Source of the DNA: Novosphingobium sediminis
GTDB lineage: Bacteria; Pseudomonadota; Alphaproteobacteria; Sphingomonadales; Sphingomonadaceae
Direction: 5' to 3'
DNA length: 64,000 nt
Assembly (NCBI RefSeq): GCF_007991615.1
Contig: NZ_BJYR01000012.1
Location: 219,451-283,450, forward strand
Program-made: the position numbers and the translations under genes
Shown: positions 45,072 to 53,834 of the stretch, in pieces
How the letters are laid out: every line of letters starts with the position of its first letter
Numbering within the stretch: position 1 is the stretch's first letter
The notes under the pieces: generated by a model
Database searches by the model: none
Told to the model about the DNA's origin: nothing
What the model saw: the letters and a program-made list of their open reading frames with translations, nothing else

Positions 45072-46955
45072 TCATACGGTGACTTCCGGTACGCCCGCAT
45101 CAGTCAATAGCTGATAGAACTCAGCCACGTTGTTTCGTTGGCCGCGTTGTTGGCAAAAGGCGAAGATGGCGCGCTGTTTCGCCCTTGAGAGGGCGACGAA
45201 AAATGCAGCGACGCCTTCGGGGTCGCCGGGGGTGTGGGCCCACCAAGCCCGGTCGTCGAGGCCAACGAAGATGATGGTGTCGTATTCGAGCCCCTTGCTC
45301 TTATGGACGGTCATCATCGGAATCTGATTGACCCCCTCGAACGCATCTAGGCAGGCCGTCCAGTCCGGGGCGCCATCGGTCGAAGCAAAGAAGTGGATGC
45401 AAAAAGCTTCAAGGATGATCTCAAGCAGGTCGCCAACGCCATATTCGGCATAGGTTCGGGCGATCGCCCCGAGATCCAGAAATTCGAAAACCCGTCTGAC
45501 GAAATCGCCACCGCTTTGCCGCGACGGGGCAGTGGTCGCCATATCGGTGCGCAAGGCAGTGAGAAATGCGCTGAGTTCCGCTTCGACCTTGGCCGCGCGC
45601 ACAACATCGTCTCGCCCGGTTGCGCGCATCGCCAGGACAGAAGACGAGACCAGCTGCCATGCGGCCGGCGCGCGGCGTGTCGCGCCTAGGCGGAAGAGCG
45701 CGATCGCGAGCCGGCTTAAGTCATCGGAAAGCAAATCCTGAAGCGAGGTTTTGCCAAGGGTATGGCTCTCGTTACGGATCCGCAGACCGTGAGCGGCGAA
45801 GGCTCCAGCAAGTTCGTGGTCATAATCGTCGGACTTCTGTTTCACGAGGAGGGCGTAGTCGCGCGGCGCCCGGCCGCGGGTGGCAATGTCATCGGCGATC
45901 CATTGCGCTAGATGAGCGGCTTCCGCCGCCTTGGTCTGGCTGGACCAGACCTGCGCTACGTCGCCATCCACCTGGCGGGTCGTCTGAGCGACCGTTGGGA
46001 CGGTATTTGGATCGAGAGCGCGTGCGACGACGTGCTGGATAGCGACAAGATCGGGGGAGGAACGGAAATTGAAAAGGAGAGGGAAACGGGCGCCTCCGAA
46101 ATCCGCCTGCAGCCGCTGAAAAGCGTCCTGGCGCGCACCAGCGAAGACCATGATCCGCTGCTTGTCGTCACCGACGCTGGTGATGATGGTTTGCCCACCA
46201 GAGAAGGCCGAATCCAGGAAGTCGTATTGCGCGTAGGTCGTGTCTTGGAACTCGTCGACGAAGACGAAGGGATAGGTGGCGATGAGTGCCCGGCGGATGT
46301 GGGGATTAGCGCGCAGCAGCAGCTCGGCAAGGCGATTGATGCCCACGAAGGTGAGGGCAGAAGGCTGCCCCGGCCGCAGTTGGGTCGCCCACCAGCGGGC
46401 GATCGTGAACTCGGCGGCGTTCTGCGGCGCGATGGGTCCGGTCGGTAGGCGGTAGCTGCCGACGATTTTCGGTTCAAAGTCGCTCGCGCTGTAGCTGGCG
46501 ATCTCGGTCTGCCAATGCGGCGGCGCACTGAGCCGGGCGAGCGTGAGAAAGCTTTCTATCGCTGCGCGCTTTGGGAAAGCGATTTCATACGGGCGTGTCG
46601 GTCGCCAGTCGGCGGGAACCGCATTGAGAAATCGATCGACCAGGCTCTTGGTGAAGGCGTCGAAGGTGACCGACACGAACCGGTTTGCGAACTCTGGCGG
46701 GCAGCGCCGGCGCACGCGCGATGCGAGATTGTTGGCCGCATCCGTTTTGAACGAAATCGCCAGCACGCGATGCGGCGCTCGGCAAATGCCCGTCTCGAGC
46801 AGATAGTCGGCACGCTGGGCGAGAAATTCGGTTTTACCAGCGCCGGGGCCTGCGACCACGCAAGCCGATCCGGCGTGGCGCAGGGCGCTCCATGCCGCCG
46901 GTTCTAGGTCGTCGATGCCGCTGGGACGCCAATCCTCTGGCCGAATGAGGCGCAT
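45072..46955 (-). CDS. UvrD/Rep-type helicase (GajB-like)
   Basis: 627 residues, superfamily 1. Walker A is VVAGPGAGKT at about 33-42, motif II FVDEFQDT, motif III GDDKQRIMVFAG, then NFRSSPDLV, HKSKGLEYDTIIFVGLDD and VALSRAKQRAIF. It should unwind DNA with ATP. It starts 2 nt after the OLD-type ATPase gene, the gene order of Gabija (gajA-gajB), in which GajB-type helicases sense DNA ends and trigger the OLD nuclease. It is longer than typical GajB (about 500 residues), so membership of a distinct subgroup is possible. Confidence 0.85.
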   Translation of the reverse strand: MRLIRPEDWRPSGIDDLEPAAWSALRHAGSACVVAGPGAGKTEFLAQRADYLLETGICRAPHRVLAISFKTDAANNLASRVRRRCPPEFANRFVSVTFDAFTKSLVDRFLNAVPADWRPTRPYEIAFPKRAAIESFLTLARLSAPPHWQTEIASYSASDFEPKIVGSYRLPTGPIAPQNAAEFTIARWWATQLRPGQPSALTFVGINRLAELLLRANPHIRRALIATYPFVFVDEFQDTTYAQYDFLDSAFSGGQTIITSVGDDKQRIMVFAGARQDAFQRLQADFGGARFPLLFNFRSSPDLVAIQHVVARALDPNTVPTVAQTTRQVDGDVAQVWSSQTKAAEAAHLAQWIADDIATRGRAPRDYALLVKQKSDDYDHELAGAFAAHGLRIRNESHTLGKTSLQDLLSDDLSRLAIALFRLGATRRAPAAWQLVSSSVLAMRATGRDDVVRAAKVEAELSAFLTALRTDMATTAPSRQSGGDFVRRVFEFLDLGAIARTYAEYGVGDLLEIILEAFCIHFFASTDGAPDWTACLDAFEGVNQIPMMTVHKSKGLEYDTIIFVGLDDRAWWAHTPGDPEGVAAFFVALSRAKQRAIFAFCQQRGQRNNVAEFYQLLTDAGVPEVTV

Positions 46956-46957
46956 GA

Positions 46958-48931
46958 TCAGAAGCCGGCGGGCGGCGGGGGCGGCGGCGTTAGACGAGCG
47001 ACAATTGAATTCAGAAGCGCACGCAACTCCTCAGGGGCACCCACTGAAAGCGCGGCCGGGTCTTGATTGCTCAGCACTCGGACATGAGTGCTCGGCTTGC
47101 CGCGCCCCAAAAACAGATAGCGATACCAGCGCATCGGTGCGTCCTGATCGGCAGCGTATAAGTGAGGCAGGCCGTCATCGCCGAGAACCGCCGTGCGCGG
47201 TTCGCCGGCGGGCGACGGCCCCTGGCGGCCGGGTTCGATGACCTGATAGGCCAGTGGAAACGCCTTCAGCATCGAATAGTCGAGGTCGAGGGGCGTGCAG
47301 AAGAAGACGTTGAACTGGCGCAGCCACTGTCCCCATTGGGTGAGGCGCGCAAAGTCCGCTGGCAGCAAAGCGTCAAACGCCACCAAGTTCGCCGCCGGAC
47401 CCAGTGGGTCGAGATGTTGTCCGAAGATGGCTTGAGGCGTGACATTGTTCGCAAGCAGTTGCGTACAGACCGTCTTGATACGGCCCCATCCACCTCCGGA
47501 ACGGCCCCAGTCGAGATCAAGTAGTGTGGCGTAGGGGATATCGAGGTCGGTCAGCAGTCGCCAAAGGTGGTTCACATGGCGACCGCCCAGGGGAACGACC
47601 GCCACGAAGGATCGGTCGATGTCGAGACCCATCGCCTCGGCAAGGCGCGGAAGAACGACCTCTTCCGCTGCGCCTTCTCCCAGCACGACGAAGCGTGCGA
47701 AATAGAGTTCTGGATAAGTACGCACCGCCTCGCGGATGAACTTCGACGCCTCCTCCTCGCCGACAGGGAGGCTTATCGGGCGGATGCGGGCCGTTCGATC
47801 AAGAGGATTAAGGCGGAAATGCCGGACCTCCGTGGGATCGATCCTCGCGAGGATGCTTGGAGAATGGCTAGAGACCACGGCCTGCGCCTGCGGCGACTTC
47901 GTCAGGTCCTGTATCTGCCGGATGATGCGGGAGAGATAAAAGGGAGCTAGGTTGTTCTCGGGCTCTTCGATCGCAATGACGGTGAGCGCTGGCAGCGGTA
48001 CGCCGCCAGCCTGGAACCCGGCGCTTGCGGGATCAGCGACGATCCCGGCTTCAACATCCAGAGTCGCCGCGGTCATCGCTAGGTGAAAGAGCGACCGCTG
48101 GCCGTCGCTCAGGTCATCGAGGGCCCGCTCCCGACCGGCCTCGTCGGGGCGGAAGACCACCTCAACCTTGCGGATGAAATGCTCGAAACGGAGATCGAGG
48201 GGGCGGAAGACCGGCGTGGTGTCGGTCCCGGCGGTGTACACTTCCTGCCACCTCCGCGTGACAGCTGCGGCAATCACATCGACGGCCGGCTCCCCGGCGA
48301 AAGCTCCGTTCAAGGTGGCGCCGGCGTTCGTGAACGTGTCCCGCACTCCCTGCGACCAGTTGATGGCGCGCCACAGCCTGCCGCGCAGAAAGGCCGTCAC
48401 CTGCGACGCGCCATCCCGTGTCGCCGGCACGTAGATCATTTGGATCCGCGCTCGGTCGATTGCCTTCAACTCACTGCAATCAGCGTCGGTGAACGCCCCG
48501 AAAGTTCTGACCGCCCAGTATTTCTGTTCAATCGCTCCGTCGAGCGAACCGTCATCGGTCCAGGTTGCCTCGAGACGCATGCGGCATTTCAGCTCGCCTG
48601 CCACTTCGGCAGCCATCTGGTGGAAGAATTCCGGAACCGCCGCGCCGTCGGCGCCGTCCGCGTCCAGTTCAGGAAAGGCAATGATCGCCTCGAGCACGAA
48701 GGTTCGCTGAAGTGGTGCTGCAAGTTCGGTGGTAGGGACGTGGAAGTCCTGGCGCCGCAGGCGTCGCTGATCGCCGGTCACGCCGAAGAGGCGCTGCAGC
48801 GCCTGCATTAGGGCCGTTTTCCCTGCGCCATTGACGCCGACAAAGGCGGTCAGGCCGGGGGTGAGGTCGACGCTGGTCGCTTCAGGACCGAAGCAACGGA
48901 AATTCGTGAGACTGAGCCGTTCAATAAACAT
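46958..48931 (-). CDS. OLD-family ATPase with TOPRIM nuclease domain (GajA-like)
   Basis: 657 residues. The ABC-type ATPase has Walker A GVNGAGKT at 32-39, signature LSDGQRSL, Walker B VIAIEEPENNLAP and the H-loop SSHSPSIL. The C-terminal TOPRIM nuclease shows VVLGEGAAEEVVLPRLAE (catalytic Glu) and LLDLDWG (acidic pair). OLD proteins nick or cut DNA; with a UvrD helicase they form Gabija. The Pro-rich C-terminus (PPPPPP) is unusual. A 157-nt spacer with a palindrome separates it from the nuclease gene upstream. Confidence 0.85.
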   Translation of the reverse strand: MFIERLSLTNFRCFGPEATSVDLTPGLTAFVGVNGAGKTALMQALQRLFGVTGDQRRLRRQDFHVPTTELAAPLQRTFVLEAIIAFPELDADGADGAAVPEFFHQMAAEVAGELKCRMRLEATWTDDGSLDGAIEQKYWAVRTFGAFTDADCSELKAIDRARIQMIYVPATRDGASQVTAFLRGRLWRAINWSQGVRDTFTNAGATLNGAFAGEPAVDVIAAAVTRRWQEVYTAGTDTTPVFRPLDLRFEHFIRKVEVVFRPDEAGRERALDDLSDGQRSLFHLAMTAATLDVEAGIVADPASAGFQAGGVPLPALTVIAIEEPENNLAPFYLSRIIRQIQDLTKSPQAQAVVSSHSPSILARIDPTEVRHFRLNPLDRTARIRPISLPVGEEEASKFIREAVRTYPELYFARFVVLGEGAAEEVVLPRLAEAMGLDIDRSFVAVVPLGGRHVNHLWRLLTDLDIPYATLLDLDWGRSGGGWGRIKTVCTQLLANNVTPQAIFGQHLDPLGPAANLVAFDALLPADFARLTQWGQWLRQFNVFFCTPLDLDYSMLKAFPLAYQVIEPGRQGPSPAGEPRTAVLGDDGLPHLYAADQDAPMRWYRYLFLGRGKPSTHVRVLSNQDPAALSVGAPEELRALLNSIVARLTPPPPPPAGF

Positions 48932-49016
48932 CGCTACCCGATCTCCCCGTAGTTATGGGCTCACGCGTCAAGTTTCTCTTGATCGGCCGTCGCGCTTTCC
49001 CATGATTTTGCCACTT

Positions 49017-49035
49017 ATACTTCATGAATCAGTAT
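49017..49035. promoter_or_regulatory. palindrome upstream of the OLD-type gene
   Basis: ATACT and AGTAT flank a 9-nt centre that contains part of TTCATGAA, in the 157-nt spacer upstream of the ATPase gene. It could be an operator for the last two genes of the defence cluster. Confidence 0.3.
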
Positions 49036-49088
49036 GCGGCGCTCTTAAGCCTCACAAAACGCGAGGACCGTCATGCGTGTCCATTTCG

Positions 49089-49742
49089 TTAGCCAGTTGG
49101 AGCGGCCGCTGATGGCTTCGGAAATAGCGCGTGGCGAAGCTCGATCTGCGATCCGGTTGGGCGGGTGTGCCTTGTACGGAAACGCGCGATCGTTTCAATC
49201 GCGGCAAGGGGTGTAGGTCCCTCGACGAGCGCAAGAGGAACATGGCCGCCGATGGCGTCGGCGATCCGCGATTGGGCGAAGGGCACATCGCCGTCGAGCA
49301 CATAGCCCAGCATGCAACCCATAGGCAGTTGTTCAGCATACTGCTCGGTGAGAAAACGCATCATGCCTTGGGTGACATACACGGTGGCCAGGGAACTGCG
49401 GCTCTTGCCGTTAATCACGTTGAGTCGCTTGCACTCGTAGGCCAGGTAGCGCTGTCGATCCCAGTCGAAGAGCACGGCAATATCGATGATGCCTTTGCTG
49501 AACTTCGACCCGTCAGCGGCAAGGCCGAACGGCTCGAACTGATATTCGACCCAGTGGCACAGCCGGCGCACCACGACATCCTTAGCGAGGCGATCGACGA
49601 GGTTGATGGTGATGTCATCTTCGCCGGGCTGTCCGGGAAGAACCGCCATGCAGTCCGGCCACGCCGCCGCGATCCTTTCTAGGAAGCGATCATCGAATGA
49701 AACGAAGTTGTCGACCCATCCCTGAACGTCGCCGATCAGCAT
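49089..49742 (-). CDS. PD-(D/E)XK nuclease-like protein
   Basis: 217 residues. The segment KGIIDIAVLFDWDRQRYLAYE followed by CKRLN has the spacing of the restriction-nuclease core (Asp ... Glu-X-Lys). Flanking segments are VVVRRLCHWVEYQFEP and VYVTQGMMRFL. No other domain is seen. It starts at the stop of the methyltransferase gene (1-nt overlap), so it is probably the cleavage partner of that modification enzyme. Activity is inferred from motif spacing only. Confidence 0.65.
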   Translation of the reverse strand: MLIGDVQGWVDNFVSFDDRFLERIAAAWPDCMAVLPGQPGEDDITINLVDRLAKDVVVRRLCHWVEYQFEPFGLAADGSKFSKGIIDIAVLFDWDRQRYLAYECKRLNVINGKSRSSLATVYVTQGMMRFLTEQYAEQLPMGCMLGYVLDGDVPFAQSRIADAIGGHVPLALVEGPTPLAAIETIARFRTRHTRPTGSQIELRHALFPKPSAAAPTG

Positions 49743-52700
49743 TAGTCCGCGCCTCGCTGTTGCGGCAGGGCGGCGGCTTGCTGGAGGTCGAGCGCTATTC
49801 CGTCGGCGTCTGCGAGCGCGGTGGAGCGTAGCCAGAAGCGCATTTGCATGGGCTTGATGAGGTAAAGGCAGTCGCCGACGAAAACGCGCAGGTCCGGCAT
49901 GAGCTGGAAATTGCCATCTAGGGGCCTCTGGATGTGGGATGCGAGTTGCTCGAGTACGTCGCCGAGCTCGCCGGCCGTATCCTCGACATAGTCTTCATGG
50001 CCGTCCAGGTGCAGACGAAGAATCGCCAGGTCAGCGCCGCGCGCGACGAGGCGCGCATCGATCTTTTTGCCTTTGAACCAGTCCGCGAGGCTGGCCGCCA
50101 ATGTGTGGGCGTATTGCGCCCGCTGCTGTTGGTCCGGCGCGCCCCACAGTTTCGGGAAGTGGCCTTCATGGGGCTGCAGCGCGGGCAGGATAGCCTCGAC
50201 GGTATCGTCGATCAGTGCGATTTCATCGGGCGCCAGGCAGAAATATTGATATGCAAGTTCGTCGATTTTCCGAAGGACTTCGCTCTCGTCGATCTGCATC
50301 GAGAAGGGCTTATTGGAATGTTCGCGTGCGTCGTCCACGATCGCGATCAGCTCAAGGGCGGCCTTAGCGGCAGCGGCTTGATCGGGGACATCATCGGGTG
50401 ATGGAAACGGCAATCGCAGCAGATCAGCTTGCTTGACTTCAGGGCGATCCGAACCAAACGACGCGGTGCCATGAAAGGCGTACCAGACCGCGATGCGACT
50501 GTTGAGGATCGCGGTCAGGACTTTCGCGCGGTCGCTCTGGCCGTCCGGCACCACGATCGCCTGAACGATATCCTGGAAGGTCAGCGGCTGATCGCAATAG
50601 GCGGCGCGAAGGCGGTTTTGCGACGTCTCCACCCCACGTGGGACAAGGATGCGCGAGCCGTCGAACCCGGGCTCAAACCCACGGCGGCGAACCGTCGATG
50701 ACGCGGCCGGCGGCAAGCCGGCCGCAGCCTGAGCCAGACGTGAATAGGCGGCGATCGGCAGGTCAGGCAGTCGGCCGACATACTCGCTGGCGAGCGGTGG
50801 CGCGTCGCTCTCGCTATCCTCATTGAAGGGCTGATAGCCTTGCCCGATCACCCATCGATCGCCCGGTTTTTCGCGGCGGCGACTCAGGCTACCGTAATCG
50901 GTCACGAAGGCTGCGAGCTTAGGAAACCTCGCGAAGTAGGCGAAGAGTTTGGCGTCCGGCTCGCGCATCCAGAGGCGCTGCTTGAAAATGAGCGAGTTAT
51001 CCAGAACCGCGCCGACGCCGAGGGTGGCCTTGTCGGCGCTGCTCAGGGTGATGACGCGCTTGATGCGCAGATTAAGGTCGGCCTTTGGTGCCCAGTAGTC
51101 GAAGCGATATGGGAAATTATCAGGATTGGCGCTGCCGTAGATGATCAGGGCGGTGGGACGATGAGCTTTCTCGAAAAGCTGGAATCGAAGGTCGGCGAAG
51201 TTGATGACGCGACGGACCTGGGATTTTCGAAAGAACGCATCACGCGCTTCGACCGTGTTTGAGGCGTGGTTGTGCAGAAACCCCATCGCGGGCAGCAAGA
51301 ACGCGATCAGTCCACCGTCGACGAGATGCGACAGGGCCTTCCAGCTGAATGCCCAGGCGTCTTCTCCACCCGGCATGGGATGGCCTGTCTTCTTGCTCCA
51401 CTGCACGGACGAACGCGCCGGCCCGCGGCGGCTGGTCCAGGGCGGATTGCCGATGATGACTTCGTATCGGGCACCGTCAGGCGACACGTCGAAGAAGTCG
51501 CGGCAGACAAGCGTCTTGCCCCAGAGTTCCGGTAGGAGTTTCCCCCGGGTGATGAGTTTGCGGATGTCGCGTGGCGACACCTCCTCGAGCAGGGCGACAT
51601 AGAGCGAGAATACAGCGACCCGAACCGCGCCACCGTTCAGATCCCAGCCGTGGATCTGGCTTAGCAACGATAGCAGCGTCTTCCAAGAAATCGTCTGGGT
51701 CTTGTGCTTGGCGCGCCAATGCTCACAGAGCCGCTGGAACGAGCGAACCAGGAAAACACCCGAACCGCAGGCGGGGTCGAGGAAGTTTCCCGTCGTCCGT
51801 GTCGCTTCAGGCAACATCTCCCAAACTTGGGAAACGACGGTGTCGGCCAGGAACATGGGTGTGTAGTAAGCGCCGTTGGCGCGGCGCTCGGCTTCGCGTT
51901 CACCCAGGAAGCGATCGTAGACGGCGCTGACCAGCTCGATCGGGATATAGCGGAAGTCATAGCCCCAGAAGCGCTGCTGACCTGAATGCGCCATTTCTTC
52001 GCGGCCTGACCTGAACCTAGCCAGGATCGTCAGATGAGCGGACGTGACTTCCGGCGCTTCGCCCATCGACTCGAAGGAGCACGGGGCGACGAACAGATCG
52101 CCGTTGAAATCCGCGTGGAGCGTTCGAAAGAAGGACCGGAAGAGATCGACGTCGCCCTTTTCTAGCAGCGCGGAAAAGCTGTCGGCGCTCTTGTCGGAGA
52201 CTGCCGCGAAGTAGGAGGGTGTTACGATCTCGCGGTCTTCGAGATAGGCGATAAACATCGCCTGTATTAGAAGGGCTTGCGCCGCATCGGGCGCTAGCGC
52301 GGCCTTCTGCAGGAGGTCGTGGGATGCGTTCAGGTTGTCGAGGAGGACCTGATCGATGCGCTCCTTCGGCGGGAAATACTCGCCATAATCCTTCCAGAGA
52401 CGTCCGGATTCCGCGCCATAGATGAGATTTTGAAATTTCAGGGTTTCGGTCGTCAGGCTAAGGCTATCGAAAAGGCAGCGGGCCTCGAAGGCGTCGCCGG
52501 GATCGCTCAGCGGGGTACGGGCGAGTGAAAACGCCCTGAGCGTATCGTCGGCGATAACCAGCAACAGGCTGGCTAGCCCCTGATTCCAGAGCGCGCCGTG
52601 TAGATCGATTATCGCGGCGCGGTCATAGTAATCGGCTTCCAGGATTGCGACAGTCGGGATGCCCTGGACGCAGAAGATCGCCGATACACCCATTTCGGTG

Positions 52701-52840
52701 AGGGCGGCACGGATAGCCGGTGCGTGCGGCACGTCGCTGACGGCCTCCGCTGACTCGTAGAGTTCAGGCGAGCGCCGATGAGTGAGCCCCAAGCGGTCTT
52801 TCCACTCCGGCGCCAATGCGGATGCCAAGGTGGTGCTCAT
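49742..52840 (-). CDS. N6-adenine DNA methyltransferase with specificity regions
   Basis: 1032 residues, related to Eco57I/type IIG modification subunits but without a visible nuclease motif of its own. Motif I is FLDPACGSGVFLV at about 353-365 and motif IV IIGNPPWTSR with NPPW at about 465-468. The half after residue 600 probably holds target recognition (SRLAQAAAGLPPA, FHGTASFGSDRPEVKQ). The gene overlaps the regulator by 4 nt (ATGA) and the nuclease by 1 nt. It should mark self DNA for the cluster. Confidence 0.82.
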   Translation of the reverse strand: MSTTLASALAPEWKDRLGLTHRRSPELYESAEAVSDVPHAPAIRAALTEMGVSAIFCVQGIPTVAILEADYYDRAAIIDLHGALWNQGLASLLLVIADDTLRAFSLARTPLSDPGDAFEARCLFDSLSLTTETLKFQNLIYGAESGRLWKDYGEYFPPKERIDQVLLDNLNASHDLLQKAALAPDAAQALLIQAMFIAYLEDREIVTPSYFAAVSDKSADSFSALLEKGDVDLFRSFFRTLHADFNGDLFVAPCSFESMGEAPEVTSAHLTILARFRSGREEMAHSGQQRFWGYDFRYIPIELVSAVYDRFLGEREAERRANGAYYTPMFLADTVVSQVWEMLPEATRTTGNFLDPACGSGVFLVRSFQRLCEHWRAKHKTQTISWKTLLSLLSQIHGWDLNGGAVRVAVFSLYVALLEEVSPRDIRKLITRGKLLPELWGKTLVCRDFFDVSPDGARYEVIIGNPPWTSRRGPARSSVQWSKKTGHPMPGGEDAWAFSWKALSHLVDGGLIAFLLPAMGFLHNHASNTVEARDAFFRKSQVRRVINFADLRFQLFEKAHRPTALIIYGSANPDNFPYRFDYWAPKADLNLRIKRVITLSSADKATLGVGAVLDNSLIFKQRLWMREPDAKLFAYFARFPKLAAFVTDYGSLSRRREKPGDRWVIGQGYQPFNEDSESDAPPLASEYVGRLPDLPIAAYSRLAQAAAGLPPAASSTVRRRGFEPGFDGSRILVPRGVETSQNRLRAAYCDQPLTFQDIVQAIVVPDGQSDRAKVLTAILNSRIAVWYAFHGTASFGSDRPEVKQADLLRLPFPSPDDVPDQAAAAKAALELIAIVDDAREHSNKPFSMQIDESEVLRKIDELAYQYFCLAPDEIALIDDTVEAILPALQPHEGHFPKLWGAPDQQQRAQYAHTLAASLADWFKGKKIDARLVARGADLAILRLHLDGHEDYVEDTAGELGDVLEQLASHIQRPLDGNFQLMPDLRVFVGDCLYLIKPMQMRFWLRSTALADADGIALDLQQAAALPQQRGAD

Positions 52841-53313
52841 GCTTGTCTTCTACTTCGTTCGGTTTGCGAGCCGATCGCCGTTGGGGGAAACTGGAGATAG
52901 CCTTGATCGAGTTCCGTCTCGGTAGCTGTAAGCGCCGACTGCAATCGCGACACGATGGGTCCACAAGGAACGCATAGAGTGGAGGCGTTGGGCGACAGAC
53001 GCGTCGACGTTTCAGCGTCAACGAGACGAATGCTATCTGCTTCGATTAGGGCAACGCAGGTTTCCAGCGAGAGCCAAGATCTGCCGCGACATTCCCTGAA
53101 TAGATCATCGAAACGGTCGGCAACCGTGCCAACACGGACGCCGAAATCGCTGACCAGTTCGGCCACGATCGCCATGGCGACGACGTCTCCCGGTGTGAAG
53201 CTTGGCGCGTGCCCCTTATGCGCGGCCAATGCCGGGATTGCTGTCCGCCAAGTCCGCAGAGCATCCACCGAAATGGAGAGCAACTCGCGAATCTGGCTTT
53301 GAGTATAGCGCAT
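52837..53313 (-). CDS. MerR-like HTH regulator of the defence cluster
   Basis: 158 residues. The N-terminus (YTQSQIRELLSISVDALRTW) is a MerR-type helix-turn-helix, followed by FTPGDVVAMAIVAELV and a C-terminal part without a known motif. It is first in the minus-strand cluster and overlaps the methyltransferase start by 4 nt. Two copies of CTAAAGTGGG, one touching its own start, suggest autoregulation, as in controller proteins of restriction-modification systems. Confidence 0.7.
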   Translation of the reverse strand: MRYTQSQIRELLSISVDALRTWRTAIPALAAHKGHAPSFTPGDVVAMAIVAELVSDFGVRVGTVADRFDDLFRECRGRSWLSLETCVALIEADSIRLVDAETSTRLSPNASTLCVPCGPIVSRLQSALTATETELDQGYLQFPPTAIGSQTERSRRQA

Positions 53314-53316
53314 TGT

Positions 53317-53370
53317 CCCACTTTAGATGTGAATGCCTAGCAGATCAATGCGGGGCTTACCCCACTTTAG
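53317..53370 (-). promoter_or_regulatory. paired CTAAAGTGGG operators of the defence cluster
   Basis: On the minus strand CTAAAGTGGG occurs at 53361-53370 and again at 53317-53326, exactly 44 nt apart (about four helical turns). The upstream copy overlaps a possible -10 (TACTAA); the downstream copy ends 3 nt before the regulator ATG, over its ribosome site. This suits a controller protein that limits its own synthesis. Confidence 0.55.
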
Positions 53371-53444
53371 TATGCGTTTTGTTCTCATTTTTTTGTCATA
53401 ATTGTAAGGTTGGACGTGTGGTCAAACATCCTAGCGGTCGATAT

Positions 53445-53834
53445 CTACAATCGAAAATCACCCAACCGGGACCGTCCCTCCAATCGGCGCGCGAGTGCCT
53501 CGACGAACCCGTCGTACCGCTCCTTGCCTTGCGCTTGCGCTGCGGCAAGGCCACTATCCGGCAGCGGCGGATTGGCAGTAAGCCAGAACCGCACGAACAA
53601 GGCCAAAGCCTCAGTGGCAATCTCGGTCTGCTGATCGAGCTGTCCGAGCCGCCGGTCGATGCGATCAAGCCGGCGGCTGAGCGCCGCTTCGAGCTGTTCA
53701 GGGTTGTCTGGCGACATGAATGACCGCAGAGCTGCCTCCACTACATCGGGCTGGCCGACGCGCCTGCGCATTGCGAACTCTGCAAGCTGGTCGATCACAT
53801 CGGGCGGCAGCCGAAACGTGCGCTTCAGCTTCAC
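53445..53834 (-). CDS. CopG-type ribbon-helix-helix protein
   Basis: 129 residues. The N-terminal strand and two helices (KRTFRLPPDVIDQLAEFAMRR) form a ribbon-helix-helix. A coiled-coil-like segment (LDRIDRRLGQLDQQTEI) follows, then a segment of unknown role. It overlaps the end of traG by 4 nt. In related elements this gene sits between traG and trbB and probably regulates transfer genes; here trbB is 13 kb away. Confidence 0.85.
   Translation of the reverse strand: MKLKRTFRLPPDVIDQLAEFAMRRRVGQPDVVEAALRSFMSPDNPEQLEAALSRRLDRIDRRLGQLDQQTEIATEALALFVRFWLTANPPLPDSGLAAAQAQGKERYDGFVEALARRLEGRSRLGDFRL

Noticed and set aside
40749..53313. BREX or DISARM assignment for the defence region
   Set aside because: No PglZ, BrxC, BrxL, DrmA or DrmB-like proteins are present; the genes fit restriction-modification plus a Gabija-like pair better.
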